Positions 24,151-33,601 are shown, counted from the stretch's first letter. The stretch: DNA of 64,000 nucleotides from DATCMH01 sp036563505 (GCA_036563505.1 DATCMH010000009.1:1-64000); one strand, 5' to 3'. Program-made: numbers and translations. Notes: generated from the letters alone by a model not told the origin.

Positions 24151-25149
24151 TCAGACCTTGAAGGCCGCCTTCTTCAGCATCGTGGCGGAAAACGCGACGG
24201 AGGCAATGATGATGACGCCGAGAACGATGTCCTGCAGGTAGTAGGCGGCCCCCATCAGCACGAGGCCGTTGCCCAGCACCTTGAGCACGAAGGCGGCAAA
24301 CAGCGTGCCCGGCACGTTTGGCCGGCCGGGCTCGAACATCGTCATGCCGAGGAGCACCGCGGCGATGGCGTAAAGGAAGTAGTCGCCCGCCATGTTGGGC
24401 GCGGCGGAGGAGAGATTGGCCGCGAGCAGCACCGCGGCGACGGCCGCGAGGGTGCCGGCGAGCGCCAGGCCGAGGCGCTTCATCCGCGCCGTCTCGATGC
24501 CCGCGAGCCGCGCCGCCTCAGCCGCCTCGCCCGTCGCGCGCATGTGGCTGCCCATGGGCGTCCAGCGCACGAGCCCGTAGGCCAGCGCCGCGATGGCGCC
24601 GAGCCAGATCACGAGGAGCGGTACCCCTGCCACGTCCCCCCGCGCCAAACCCGTGAAGGAAGTCGGCCAGCGACCGACGAAGGCCACGCCTTGCGTCAGC
24701 ATGAAGGCGAGGCCGCGCGCGATGGCCGCCGTGCCGAGCGTGACGATGAGGGAGGGGACCTTGAGCACGGTCACGCCGAAGCCGTTGAACAGCCCGCAGG
24801 CGAGCCCGACGGTGAGCGCCGCGGCGACGGCGAGGCTCGGATCCCACTTCGCCTGGATCAGCGCGCCGACCGTGACGGCCGCGAGGCTCGCGACCTCCGC
24901 CACCGAGAGGTCGAGCTCGGCCACGGTGAGCGCGAGGGCGAAGCCGAGGGCCAGGATCGCGAGGAAGCTCGTGTCCTTGACGATGTTCAGTAGGTTGCCT
25001 GCGGTCGCGAAGTTCGGCGCCGCGACGAGGAAGAAGGCGATGAGGACGAGCCCGGCCATCACCGTGCCGTAGCGCTCGAGCGCGCGCGTGACGCTCGGCC
25101 GGAGCGGGCGGGAAGGAGGTTTGTCGATGGTGGCCGCGTGGGGCGAAAT
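24151..25149 (-). CDS. Sugar ABC transporter permease (CUT2 type)
   Basis: A permease of the RbsC/FrcC type with about nine membrane helices and the motif ALTVAELDLSVAEVASLAA. The start is unusual. The first ATG/GTG (25062) would cut off the cytoplasmic N-terminus that family members have. Upstream in frame are 29 plausible codons (PPSRPLRPSVTRALERYG) back to an ATT at 25149, with GGAG suitably spaced before it. No ATG, GTG or TTG lies between. The ATT start is an inference; the end is secure. It follows the FGGY kinase gene after a 74-bp gap. Confidence 0.8.
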   Translation of the reverse strand: MSPHAATIDKPPSRPLRPSVTRALERYGTVMAGLVLIAFFLVAAPNFATAGNLLNIVKDTSFLAILALGFALALTVAELDLSVAEVASLAAVTVGALIQAKWDPSLAVAAALTVGLACGLFNGFGVTVLKVPSLIVTLGTAAIARGLAFMLTQGVAFVGRWPTSFTGLARGDVAGVPLLVIWLGAIAALAYGLVRWTPMGSHMRATGEAAEAARLAGIETARMKRLGLALAGTLAAVAAVLLAANLSSAAPNMAGDYFLYAIAAVLLGMTMFEPGRPNVPGTLFAAFVLKVLGNGLVLMGAAYYLQDIVLGVIIIASVAFSATMLKKAAFKV

Positions 25150-25223
25150 GGCTCAGCGCTCCAGGATGGCGAGATCGTGAGGATTGGCGTCCCGACGTCA
25201 AGGGCCACTTGCGAGTGCGTGGC

Positions 25224-26696
25224 TCAAGGAGGATCGACCATTTGCGCGAGGGCCGCCGTGATCGGTCTGACGGCCTCCTCGGCTTGGCGGAACAATCGGT
25301 AGAGCGCATCGTAATGCCTCGTCCGAGCGGGATCCGGCTCGAAGCGCTCGTTCGGCACGCTGGTGTCCTGAGCCGCCTCAAGGTCCGGGTACGCGCCCAG
25401 TGCCGTCCAGGCGGCAAGCGCCGCACCGGCGAGGCCCGGCTCGGGAAATTGTGTCGTCACCACCGGCCGGTTGGTGACATCGGCCTTGATCTGCGCCCAG
25501 GCGCGACTGGCCGCGCCGCCGCCTCCGAATCGGATCTCGCGCGCTTGGGCGTCGACGGCAATCTCCGCACGCTCCAGCACCAGCCGATTCTGGAAGGCGA
25601 CGCCTTCCAGCACGGCGCGGACGATGTCGCCCGGACCATGGCGCCGGTTGAGGCCGACGAGGGCGCCGCGCAGCGCCGGATCCCAATAGGGCACGCGCTC
25701 GCCGTTGAGGTAGGGCAGGAAGAGAAGGGGTTGCGGGTCGCCCCGGTGCTCCAGCAGAGCGTCCGGGGTGGCACCCTCGCGGCCGAGGAGGCCGAGCGCC
25801 CAGGCCACGGCGTCGGCGCCGTTCTGGCTTGGACCTCCGAGATGGTGAAGGCTGCCCCAGGCCACGCTGACGAGCCCATCCGCGACGGCTGCGCGCGCGG
25901 AGAGCAGGCCCAAAACCTCGGTCGTGCCGGAGATCGTGTAGGCGAGCCCTTCGCGCAGAGCGCCCAAGCCCAGCACGGCGCACCAGGTGTCGTTGGCGAG
26001 CATCGTTACGGGCCGTCTCGCGAGCGACGCGAGGGCGCCCGGCAGCCCGGCGCGCACGGCGCCGACAATCGCGAGAGGCTCGAGGAGGCGGGGCAGCGCG
26101 ACCGTCAGTCCGGCGCGCTCGATGAGCGAGCCACCGGACGCCGCCGCCGCCGATGCGACGAGCCGCGCCGCCGAGATCGAGTCCGTCGCGGCCTCGCCGG
26201 AGAGGCAGAGCGCCAAGAAGTCCTTCGGCTCGACGACGGCGGCGAGGCTCTTGGCCATCTCCGGCTCATGTCGATGCAGCCAGGCGAGCCGGGCGAGGGG
26301 ATGGTACGCGTTGATTTGCCCCCGCTCCGGGTGGTCGGTCGGCACCGCACCGAGGAGCTCCGGCACGAGGTCAGCGGCGCGGGTGTCCGCCCAGGTCATG
26401 GCCGGCCGCACCACGTTGCCATCGGGGCCGAGAAAGACCTGGGTGCGGGTCATGCCGGTGATCGCCACGGCTTGAACTGCCTCGAAGACGGACGGCGCGG
26501 CAGCAGCTAAGTGCTCGGCGCAGCTCAGGAAGCCATGCCACCAACTTTCCGGGTCGAGTTCCGCCGCGCCAGCGCTGCCCGTTGGGCGTGGGCTCGCGAC
26601 GGCGTGGACGGCGAGCGTATGCCCGCTCCGGTCGAGGAGGCCGGCGCGCAGATTCGTGCCGCCGACATCGACGGTGAGGACCGACCCATCGCTCAC
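25224..26696 (-). CDS. FGGY-family carbohydrate kinase
   Basis: A 490-residue xylulokinase-like enzyme. The N-terminal phosphate motif TVDVGGTNLRAGLLD, TWADTRAADL, the FGGY signature region (EGVAFQNRLVLERAE), and RFGGGGAASRAWAQIKADV are present. It phosphorylates a sugar of unknown identity. GTG start, overlapping the ribokinase-like stop as GTGA. Together with the pfkB-type kinase, it suggests a pathway with two phosphorylation steps or two substrates. Confidence 0.9.
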   Translation of the reverse strand: MSDGSVLTVDVGGTNLRAGLLDRSGHTLAVHAVASPRPTGSAGAAELDPESWWHGFLSCAEHLAAAAPSVFEAVQAVAITGMTRTQVFLGPDGNVVRPAMTWADTRAADLVPELLGAVPTDHPERGQINAYHPLARLAWLHRHEPEMAKSLAAVVEPKDFLALCLSGEAATDSISAARLVASAAAASGGSLIERAGLTVALPRLLEPLAIVGAVRAGLPGALASLARRPVTMLANDTWCAVLGLGALREGLAYTISGTTEVLGLLSARAAVADGLVSVAWGSLHHLGGPSQNGADAVAWALGLLGREGATPDALLEHRGDPQPLLFLPYLNGERVPYWDPALRGALVGLNRRHGPGDIVRAVLEGVAFQNRLVLERAEIAVDAQAREIRFGGGGAASRAWAQIKADVTNRPVVTTQFPEPGLAGAALAAWTALGAYPDLEAAQDTSVPNERFEPDPARTRHYDALYRLFRQAEEAVRPITAALAQMVDPP

Positions 26697-27610
26697 GCGC
26701 GAGCGGCGATGAGCGCGTCGATGGCGGCCCGGTGCGCCATGGCGGCACCGGCGCCGGGCTTCGTCACCGACAAGCCCGCCGCGGCGACCGCGAAGCGGGC
26801 AGCCTCGAACGGCACCTGACCCTCCGCCAAGGCGGCGGCGAAGGCGCCGTTGAAGGCGTCCCCCGCGCCGGTGGTGTCGACCGCGGGGCCCGCCGTCATG
26901 GCCGGGATCAGGGTCGAGCGGTCGGGCGTGTGGAACAGCGCGCCCCGCTCGCCGAGGGTGATTACCGCGCAACCGGCACCCAAATCGATCAGGGCGTCAC
27001 CAGCGGCGCGGGCGTCCTCGATCGTGTCGACGCGGCAGCCGGTAAGGAGCGCCGCCTCGCTCTCGTTCGGCGTGACGTAATCCGCGAGCGGCAGGAGAGC
27101 TGCCGCCTCGCGCGAGGCCGGCGCCGGGTTGAGGATCGTCACGAGACCGGCGGCCCGCGCCCGCGCCAGAGCGGCCTGCGCGGCCGGGTAGGGCTGTTCG
27201 AGCTGGGTGAGCATCACGCCCGCGCCGTCGAGGAGGTCGGGCGTCACGTCCTCGGCGTTGAGATCGCCGGCCGCGCCGCTCACCACGATGATGGCGTTCT
27301 CGGCGCTGCCCTCCGGCCGAAAGATGAACGCCGTTCCGGTCGGCTTGTCGGAGCGGCTCACGGCGCGGGTGTCGATCCCCTCGGCTTGCCAGAGCGACAG
27401 GCTCATCTCGCCGAAGGCGTCGCGGCCGATCCGGCTGACGAACGCCACGTCGGCGCCCGCGCGCCGCGCGGCGATGGCCTGGTTCGAACCCTTGCCGCCG
27501 GGACCGAGCGCGAAGGCCGAGCCGAGCAGCGTTTCGCCCGGGTGGGGCAGGCGCGGCGCGGTGAAGGCGAGGTCGGCCGCGAAGATGCCGAGCACCACGA
27601 CGCGGCCCAT
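26693..27610 (-). CDS. Ribokinase-like PfkB-family sugar kinase
   Basis: A 305-residue pfkB-family kinase resembling ribokinase. It has the glycine-rich ALGPGGKGSNQAIAARRAGA near residue 35, NPAPA, NESEAALLTG, and the C-terminal DTTGAGDAFNGAFAAAL containing the catalytic Asp. Ribose is the most likely substrate given the nucleoside hydrolase in the same operon. The ATG shares one base with the permease stop (TGATG). Confidence 0.9.
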   Translation of the reverse strand: MGRVVVLGIFAADLAFTAPRLPHPGETLLGSAFALGPGGKGSNQAIAARRAGADVAFVSRIGRDAFGEMSLSLWQAEGIDTRAVSRSDKPTGTAFIFRPEGSAENAIIVVSGAAGDLNAEDVTPDLLDGAGVMLTQLEQPYPAAQAALARARAAGLVTILNPAPASREAAALLPLADYVTPNESEAALLTGCRVDTIEDARAAGDALIDLGAGCAVITLGERGALFHTPDRSTLIPAMTAGPAVDTTGAGDAFNGAFAAALAEGQVPFEAARFAVAAAGLSVTKPGAGAAMAHRAAIDALIAARA

Positions 27611-28434
27611 CAGCCGCCCTTCACGGCGCCGGCGGTGAGGCCGGCCACGATCTGGCGCTGGGCGAAGACGGTGAGGATCAGCACCGGCAAGGTGACGATG
27701 AGGGCCGCCGCTGCGAGCGGCCCCCAGCTCAGCTGATCGAAGGAAATCATGTTGTAGACCGCCACCGGCAGCGTCCGCGTTTCGCGGCCGGCCAGCACGA
27801 TGCCGAAGACGAAGTTGTTCCAGGAGAAGATCACCGACAGGATCATCGCCACCGCGATCCCTGGCTGCGCGATCGGCAGGGCGACGTGGCGGAACACCTG
27901 CCAGCGCGTCGCGCCGTCGATGTAGGCCGCCTCCTCGAGTTCCATGGGCGTGGTCTCGAAGTAGCCGATCATGATCCAGATCACGATGGGCACCGTGACC
28001 ACGAGGTGAATGATGATCTGCGGCCAGAGCGTGCCGAGGAGCCCGAGCCATTGGAAGAGCAGGAAGAGCGGGATGAGATAGGACAGACCCGGCGTGATGC
28101 GGGCGATCAGGATGACCACCGCCGCCTTCGCCGCGCGCATCCGCGCGATGCCGTAGCCGGCCGGGACCCCGACGAGAAGGGCGAGCAGCGTCGCCGTGCC
28201 CGTCACGAGGAGGCTGTTGAGGAAGTAGGTCGGGAAACGGTTCGAGGCGAGGACGTCGGCGTAGTTCTTCCAGGCGAATTGCGACGGAATCAGCACCGGC
28301 GGATAGGCGGCGTTGTCGATCTCGAACTTCACCGAGAGCGACAGCATCCAGACGAAGAACAGAACCGCCGGAGAGACGATCACGAAGAGCGCGAAGGCAA
28401 GGCCGAGATTGGCGAGAAGCCGGCGCGGGTTCAC
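27610..28434 (-). CDS. Carbohydrate ABC transporter permease (CUT1, MalG type)
   Basis: A 274-residue permease with about six membrane helices and the MalG-type EAA loop (ELEEAAYIDGATRWQVFRHV). GTG start, overlapping the first permease stop as GTGA. It pairs with the upstream permease and the Tat-exported binding protein. No CUT1-type ATPase with the C-terminal regulatory domain is encoded nearby. Confidence 0.92.
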   Translation of the reverse strand: MNPRRLLANLGLAFALFVIVSPAVLFFVWMLSLSVKFEIDNAAYPPVLIPSQFAWKNYADVLASNRFPTYFLNSLLVTGTATLLALLVGVPAGYGIARMRAAKAAVVILIARITPGLSYLIPLFLLFQWLGLLGTLWPQIIIHLVVTVPIVIWIMIGYFETTPMELEEAAYIDGATRWQVFRHVALPIAQPGIAVAMILSVIFSWNNFVFGIVLAGRETRTLPVAVYNMISFDQLSWGPLAAAALIVTLPVLILTVFAQRQIVAGLTAGAVKGG

Positions 28435-29366
28435 GGATCGGGCCTCAGGTCCGTCCGCCGGCGCAGATGCAGCAGCGCGCCCGCGAGCGCCACGATCAGC
28501 ACGAAGAAGATCACGGCGATCGCCGAGGCGTAGCCGATGTCGTAATAGGCGAAGGCCGCGCTGTAGAGGTAGAGGTTGATCGTCTCCGAGGCGGTGCCCG
28601 GGCCGCCCTGCGTGATGGCGTAGATGATGTCGAAGCTCTTCACGGCATCGATCATGCGGATCATCGCCGCGATGAAGAGGAAGGGCGTGATGAGCGGCAG
28701 CGTGATGAAGCGGAACACCTGCCAGATGTTCGCGCCGTCGATGAGCGCGCTCTCGTAGGGCTCGCTCGGGATCGCGGCCAGGCCACCCAGCACGATGAGC
28801 ATCACGAGGGGCGTCCACTGCCAGGTCTCGACGAGCACGAGCGAGGGGATCACCGAGGACGGATGAAAGACCCAGAGCTGGGGCGGGATCCCGACGAGGG
28901 AGAGCAGATAATTGAGCACCCCGAGCTGAGGGTGGAACATCATGGTCCAGACGAGCGCGATCGCCACCGGCGTCGCCATCATCGGCAGGATGAACAAGCC
29001 GCGCAGGAACCCGCGCAGCGGGAATCGAGCGTGGAACACGCAGGCCGCGAGCGTTCCGAGCACGAGGGGCAGGATCACCGACAAGGCGGTGTAGGCGAGC
29101 GTGTGCCAGACCGCGTCGGTGAAGCGCGGATCGGTCGGCAACCGAAGATAGTTGGCCAGCCCCACGAAGGTCGTCGGGCTACCAACTTTCCATTCGTGCA
29201 GGCTCATCCAGATCGTGAAGGCCCACGGGAACACGATCACCGCGAGCACGACGACGAGGGCTGGCACCACGAAGGGCCAATAGCCCGGCACCCGCGGGCG
29301 GGCGGGCGCCGGAGCCGTTTCGGTGACCGGCAGGTCCGTCGCGGACGGGGCCGCGGCGCCGCTCAT
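28431..29366 (-). CDS. Carbohydrate ABC transporter permease (CUT1, MalF type)
   Basis: A 311-residue inner-membrane protein with a Pro/Ala-rich cytoplasmic N-terminus, about six membrane helices and the EAA-type loop (PYESALIDGANIWQVFRFIT). Forms the translocation pore with the MalG-type permease directly downstream. Sits 37 bp after the binding-protein gene. Confidence 0.92.
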   Translation of the reverse strand: MSGAAAPSATDLPVTETAPAPARPRVPGYWPFVVPALVVVLAVIVFPWAFTIWMSLHEWKVGSPTTFVGLANYLRLPTDPRFTDAVWHTLAYTALSVILPLVLGTLAACVFHARFPLRGFLRGLFILPMMATPVAIALVWTMMFHPQLGVLNYLLSLVGIPPQLWVFHPSSVIPSLVLVETWQWTPLVMLIVLGGLAAIPSEPYESALIDGANIWQVFRFITLPLITPFLFIAAMIRMIDAVKSFDIIYAITQGGPGTASETINLYLYSAAFAYYDIGYASAIAVIFFVLIVALAGALLHLRRRTDLRPDP

Positions 29367-29403
29367 GCGGCTTGCGCCTCGGTCCGCGACCGCGCGATCC
29401 GCA

Positions 29404-30732
29404 TCAGGCCTTCTCGCTGCGCTCGAGGATCGGCCGGTACTGGTCCGTGGCCTTCTTGAGCTCCGCGGCTGGATCGTTGCCGGCGAGCGTCGCGGTGACG
29501 GCCGCGCCGACGATGTCGCGGAACTCGGCGACGGGGATGACCACCGGCAATCCGAGCTTGGAGATCTTCGACGAGTCGATGACGGAGTTGAGCCACTCCC
29601 GCGGCATCTTCACGCCGGAGCGCACGCTCTCGTCGTTGAGCACCGAGTTGCGGAAGGGCACGCCGCCGCCGATCTGGAGCAGCCGGGCGCCCATGGTCTT
29701 CGACACTGCCCACTGGCAGTAGAGATAGGCGGCCTCCTTGTTCCGGCTCGCCTGCGTCACGCCGACACCGTCGCCGTAGGTGGCCGAGTAATGGCCCTTC
29801 GGCCCGCGCGGCACCACGCCGTAGCCGACCTTGCCGACGACGCGCGAGGCATTCGGATCTTCGAGCGGCGGCGCCCAGCCGACGCCGTCGATCCACATGG
29901 CGGCGCGCCCCTGCGTGAAGGCGGCCATCGACTCCATCCAGTTGAAGCCCTGGACGCCGGGAGGCGCCGTCTTGGTGAGAAGGCGCTGGTAGAGCTTCGT
30001 CGCCTCCACCGCCTCCGGGCCGTCGCTCTGGAAGCGGCCGCTCGCGTCGAAATACTCGCCGCCGTGATTGAGGAAGAGGTTGCCCCACAGGGCCATGTTC
30101 GCGTTGCGAAGCCCGCGTCCGACGAAGCCGTAGACGCCGGCCTGCGGATCGGTGAGAGCCTCTGCAGCCTTGGCCATGTCCTCCAGGGTTTCCGGATAGG
30201 CGATGCCCTTCTTCTGGAACAGCTCCTTGTTCCAGTAGAGGATGAAGTAGTCGACCGACCAGGGCAGCGAGCGCATCTCGCCTTTCTCGGTCTTGGCGTA
30301 TTGCAGCCCGGCCTGGGAAAAGTCGCTCTCGACGAGGTCGGGCGCGGTGAGGCTCGCATCCTTCATGAAGCCCGAGAGATCCGCGAGCCAGCCGGCCTTC
30401 TCGAACTGCCGCTTCTGCACGTGGTAGGAGAGGTGGACCACATCGAAGCTGGGACGGCCCGAGGTTAGCTCGATCACCGCCTTCTGGCGCTGCTGCTGCT
30501 CCGGAATCACCTCCGAGTTGACCTTGATGCCGGTCAGATCGGTGAATTCGCTCACGTGGCGCTGCAGCAGGTCGCCGCGCGGCCCCTTGATGAGGTTCAC
30601 CTCGAGCGTCGTCCCGGCGTGCTTCTTCCAGTTAACGTTCGCATAGGCCGGCAGCGCTCCGCCGCCCATCGCCAGCGCCGTGGTGCCGGCCAGGAATCCG
30701 CGCCGCGTCAGGCGCCCGGTCTCGTGGGTCAT
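29404..30732 (-). CDS. Extracellular sugar-binding protein with a Tat signal
   Basis: A 442-residue binding protein of the family-1 (MalE-like) type. The N-terminus carries a twin-arginine signal (LTRRGFLAGTTALAMGG), so it is probably folded before export. The mature part has SFDVVHLSYHVQKRQF, PWSVDYFILYWNKELFQKKG, and the late segment GGGVPFRNSVLND typical of this group. It is the first gene of the long minus-strand sugar operon (30732 down to about 20893), suggesting its ligand induces the pathway. Ligand unknown. Confidence 0.9.
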   Translation of the reverse strand: MTHETGRLTRRGFLAGTTALAMGGGALPAYANVNWKKHAGTTLEVNLIKGPRGDLLQRHVSEFTDLTGIKVNSEVIPEQQQRQKAVIELTSGRPSFDVVHLSYHVQKRQFEKAGWLADLSGFMKDASLTAPDLVESDFSQAGLQYAKTEKGEMRSLPWSVDYFILYWNKELFQKKGIAYPETLEDMAKAAEALTDPQAGVYGFVGRGLRNANMALWGNLFLNHGGEYFDASGRFQSDGPEAVEATKLYQRLLTKTAPPGVQGFNWMESMAAFTQGRAAMWIDGVGWAPPLEDPNASRVVGKVGYGVVPRGPKGHYSATYGDGVGVTQASRNKEAAYLYCQWAVSKTMGARLLQIGGGVPFRNSVLNDESVRSGVKMPREWLNSVIDSSKISKLGLPVVIPVAEFRDIVGAAVTATLAGNDPAAELKKATDQYRPILERSEKA

Positions 30733-30898
30733 GGTTCAGAATCCTCCCGAAGGTCGCGTGGCGTCGCGCCGGACTGTTATCATCCGTTCTGAGAGGCCCG
30801 CGCCGACGAAGGGCGGGCTCTTGGTCCGGGATTAAGCCGCCACTAACATGGTACTGTCAACGCGCTCCGGGTCGCCTGGGAAAGGGTCACGCACCATC
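30733..30898. promoter_or_regulatory. Divergent promoter region, sugar operon / DapA-family gene
   Basis: A 166-bp divergent intergenic region that must hold both promoters. ATGGTACTGTCAAC at about 30848-30861 looks like part of a GntR-type operator, but no full palindrome is seen. No regulator gene is adjacent. Confidence 0.4.
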
Positions 30899-31789
30899 AT
30901 GAAACCTTCCCTCCGCTTCGGCATCAGCGCCGCCCTGGTGACCCCGTTCGCCGCCGACGGCCGGGTCGATACTCCCCGGCTTGCCGATCATTCGCGCTGG
31001 TGCCTCGGCCGGGGTCTGTCCTCCGTGACACTCTTCGGCACCACGGGGGAGGGGCCCTCCGTCGCGGCGCGCGAGCGGGACGCGGTCGCGGCCGCGCTCA
31101 TCGCTGACGGGCTGGCGCCGTCGAGGGTCGTCGAGGCTGTAATCGCGGCCTCTGTCGAGGAAGCGGCGTGGGGCACCGCTCGGGCCCTGGAGCGGGGCGC
31201 CCGGGCGGTGCTGCTGGCGCCGCCCTTCTATTTCGCGCCGACGTCGGACGAGGCCCTGGCCGCCTGGTTTGCGGCGGTATTCGACACGGTGGGCCCGAGC
31301 CTTCGCGACGTCATCCTCTATCACATTCCGGGCCTGACCCGGGTGCCACTCTCGCCCGATCTCGTGGCGCGGGTGCGGGCGCAGCATCCCGGCGCGGTGA
31401 TCGGGGTGAAGGACAGCGCCGGCGACCGGGAGGCGACGATGCGGCTCCTCGCACGCCACCCAGACCTCGCGATCCTGGTGGGTGACGAACGCTATCTCGG
31501 GACGGCCTGCGCAGCAGGCGCGGCCGGGTCGATCTGCGGTATGGCCAACCTTGTTCCAGAAGCGATCCTCACCCTCGCCGAGCGGGGCGAGGACGACCCG
31601 CGGGTCATTCGCCTGGTCGACGCCGTCCTCGCCGGCCCCGTGATCCCGGGCTTGAAGGCTCTCGTCGCTGCCGCGAAGGGCGATCCTGGCTTCGCGGCCC
31701 CGCGGCCGCCGCTCGCGGCCATGGCGCCGCCGGTAGATGCCACCGAGGCGCTACGGGCCTTCGCGCGAGATGTTGCCCTCGCGGACTGA
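30899..31789 (+). CDS. Dihydrodipicolinate synthase family protein
   Basis: A 296-residue TIM-barrel aldolase of the DapA/NanA superfamily. The motifs LFGTTGEGPSV, ILYHIPG with the catalytic Tyr, and GVKDSAGD with the Schiff-base Lys are intact, so it is probably active. The location, divergent from a sugar-uptake operon, favours a keto-acid-sugar aldolase or dehydratase role over lysine synthesis. The ATG at 30899 is taken, as the longer form begins in the promoter region. Confidence 0.86.
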   Translation: MKPSLRFGISAALVTPFAADGRVDTPRLADHSRWCLGRGLSSVTLFGTTGEGPSVAARERDAVAAALIADGLAPSRVVEAVIAASVEEAAWGTARALERGARAVLLAPPFYFAPTSDEALAAWFAAVFDTVGPSLRDVILYHIPGLTRVPLSPDLVARVRAQHPGAVIGVKDSAGDREATMRLLARHPDLAILVGDERYLGTACAAGAAGSICGMANLVPEAILTLAERGEDDPRVIRLVDAVLAGPVIPGLKALVAAAKGDPGFAAPRPPLAAMAPPVDATEALRAFARDVALAD

Positions 31790-31902
31790 CGCAGCACGGC
31801 AGCGCTTGCGACACCTTCAGGCTGAGCGCCGCCGAGTCGAACCGAGCTCCACCTCTGGTGTTGTCCGAAGGACGACGCGGACCGGGCCGAGTGCGTGAGA
31901 AC

Positions 31903-32592
31903 ATGAGGCGGATCGAGATCAGCGGCGGCATCGGCGCCGGCAAGACGACCTTGGCTCGCGCCTTGGCGGCCGGCCTCGACGGGGCGCGCCTCGTCGAGGA
32001 AGACGTGCGGACCGTGCCGTTCTTCGCCGAGTTCTACCGCGAGCCGCAGGCCTACGCCTTCGAGAAGAACGTCAGCTTCCTGCTCTCGCACGCCGACCGG
32101 ATTCGCCAAGCGGCCCGCGCCGCCCTGCGGGACCGGGCGGCCGGCCCGATCCTGTGCGACTATGCCTTGTTCCAGGATCTCGCCTACGCCGACATCGCCT
32201 GCGAGCCCGGCGACGTCGCCGCGGTCGAGGGGGTCTACACGCGGCTCGCCGAGCGGGTCGGGGCTCCGGCGCTTGTCATCGATCTTTCCTGCTCACCGCA
32301 AACGCAGCTGCGCCGCATAGAACAGCGCGGCCGGCCGGAGGAGGCGCAGGTCGGCCGGGATTATCTCGCTGCTCTCTGCGCTGCCGTCGACCGACGCCGA
32401 ACGGCTCTCCTCGCCAGTCTGCCCGGGCTACCGACGATCACGCTGGACACCGACGCCCTCGACTGGGGCACGAACCCGGACGACGTCGAGGCGGTGTTGG
32501 CCGCCGTCAAGGCCGCCTTGGAGCGGCAAGGCGAACTCGCCCGCGCCGCGCCGAGCCCGTCCACCCCGCTCGCGGCTGCGGCCAGCTTCTAG
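31903..32592 (+). CDS. Deoxynucleoside kinase-like protein
   Basis: A 229-residue P-loop kinase. The Walker A GGIGAGKTTLARAL is followed by VEEDVRTVPFFAEFY, a variant of the EP-x-NP-FY pattern of deoxynucleoside kinases, and by FLLSHADRIRQ and CDYALFQDLAYAD. The family phosphorylates deoxynucleosides in salvage. The variant sequence leaves the exact substrate uncertain. The ATG at 31903 is preferred. Tail to tail with the Crp/Fnr gene. Confidence 0.75.
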   Translation: MRRIEISGGIGAGKTTLARALAAGLDGARLVEEDVRTVPFFAEFYREPQAYAFEKNVSFLLSHADRIRQAARAALRDRAAGPILCDYALFQDLAYADIACEPGDVAAVEGVYTRLAERVGAPALVIDLSCSPQTQLRRIEQRGRPEEAQVGRDYLAALCAAVDRRRTALLASLPGLPTITLDTDALDWGTNPDDVEAVLAAVKAALERQGELARAAPSPSTPLAAAASF

Positions 32593-32617
32593 AGGCGACA
32601 ATCCCTTGGTGGCTTTG

Positions 32618-33370
32618 TCATCTTCGTGAGCTGACTTCCTTCGCCACTTTCTCCGGGACGCTTCGGGCGGGCAGAAGCGTGCGGAACCGATGGCTGATGA
32701 GCGCGTGGCACTCGCAGGCCGTGTTCTCAAGGCCGGGCCGGTCGATGAGCCGGATCGTTCCGCGCCGGTACTCGATGACCCCTGCCTTCTGCAGACCCTT
32801 CGCAACCTGCGTAATCGTCGTGCGGTTGACCCCGAGCATCTCGGCCAGGAACTCCTGGGTGAGGGGCAGGACGTCGCTCGCTGCCCGGTCGCGGCACATC
32901 AGGAGCCAACGGCAGAAGCGGGCCTCGACGGGGTGCAAGGCGTTGCAGGCGACGAGCTGGAGCACCTGCATCAGCAGGGCCTCCGTATAACGACCGGCCA
33001 TGACCCGGATCGCCTCGCTGTCCCGCGCGAGCTGCTGAAACCGGGCCGCATCGATCCGCAGGCCCTGGCCCTCCATCTGCACGAGGGCACGCCAGAACAC
33101 GTGACGGCTGCCGAGGCCCTGCACGAGCCCGACGGCGCCCTCGCAGCCGATCGCCGCCGTTTCGACCTCCGTGCCGTCGTTCATCACCGTCATGATCGAC
33201 ACCATCCCGCTCAGCGGGAAGATGACGCCGTCGATCACCTCGTCGGGCTCGAACAACCGTTGCCCCGTCCGGAGCGGCACGTGAGACAGGTGCGGTTCGA
33301 GGAGCCGCAGATCGGCCGCGGGCAGCGACGCGAGCAGGACGTTGCGTTGCGGCGAGGACGGATCGTGCAT
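32618..33370 (-). CDS. Crp/Fnr-family transcriptional regulator
   Basis: A 250-residue protein with an N-terminal cyclic-nucleotide-binding-type beta roll (GQRLFEPDEVIDGVIFPLSG) and a C-terminal winged helix (TQEFLAEMLGVNRTTITQVA). No N-terminal Cys cluster, so it is not an oxygen-sensing FNR. Proteins of this shape are common in Hyphomicrobiales, usually without known ligand. Located 89 bp before the candidate peptide gene on the same strand. Confidence 0.88.
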   Translation of the reverse strand: MHDPSSPQRNVLLASLPAADLRLLEPHLSHVPLRTGQRLFEPDEVIDGVIFPLSGMVSIMTVMNDGTEVETAAIGCEGAVGLVQGLGSRHVFWRALVQMEGQGLRIDAARFQQLARDSEAIRVMAGRYTEALLMQVLQLVACNALHPVEARFCRWLLMCRDRAASDVLPLTQEFLAEMLGVNRTTITQVAKGLQKAGVIEYRRGTIRLIDRPGLENTACECHALISHRFRTLLPARSVPEKVAKEVSSRR

Positions 33371-33459
33371 GGGAGCGAGACTGTACGCTGAACTTCGGCT
33401 CGGGTCGAACGCCCCGAAACCGCGCTAAGTTTCGCTTCCTCAAGACCTTTCCCCAGCGG

Positions 33460-33564
33460 CTAGGTGAAGGCTTGAACGACCGTGAACGAGATCAGGAGGC
33501 AGGCGGTCAGGTCGGGCCAAGCTTGCAGGAAGCGCTGGGCCGGGGTGGTGTCGTCAAGATCCAT
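33460..33564 (-). CDS. Candidate 34-residue small membrane peptide
   Basis: A short ORF beginning MDLDDTTPAQRFLQAWPDL and ending with the hydrophobic segment CLLISFTVVQAFT. Codon use is typical of real genes here (mostly G or C at third positions). The main support is an exact EcfG-type promoter (33602-33626, minus strand) giving a 5' leader of about 30 nt. No strong Shine-Dalgarno is seen. A possible stress-induced membrane peptide, with no recognised family. Confidence 0.45.
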   Translation of the reverse strand: MDLDDTTPAQRFLQAWPDLTACLLISFTVVQAFT

Positions 33565-33601
33565 CGGTGAGCCCAATTCGTTGGAGCGCCCCTGCCGAAT
33601 G

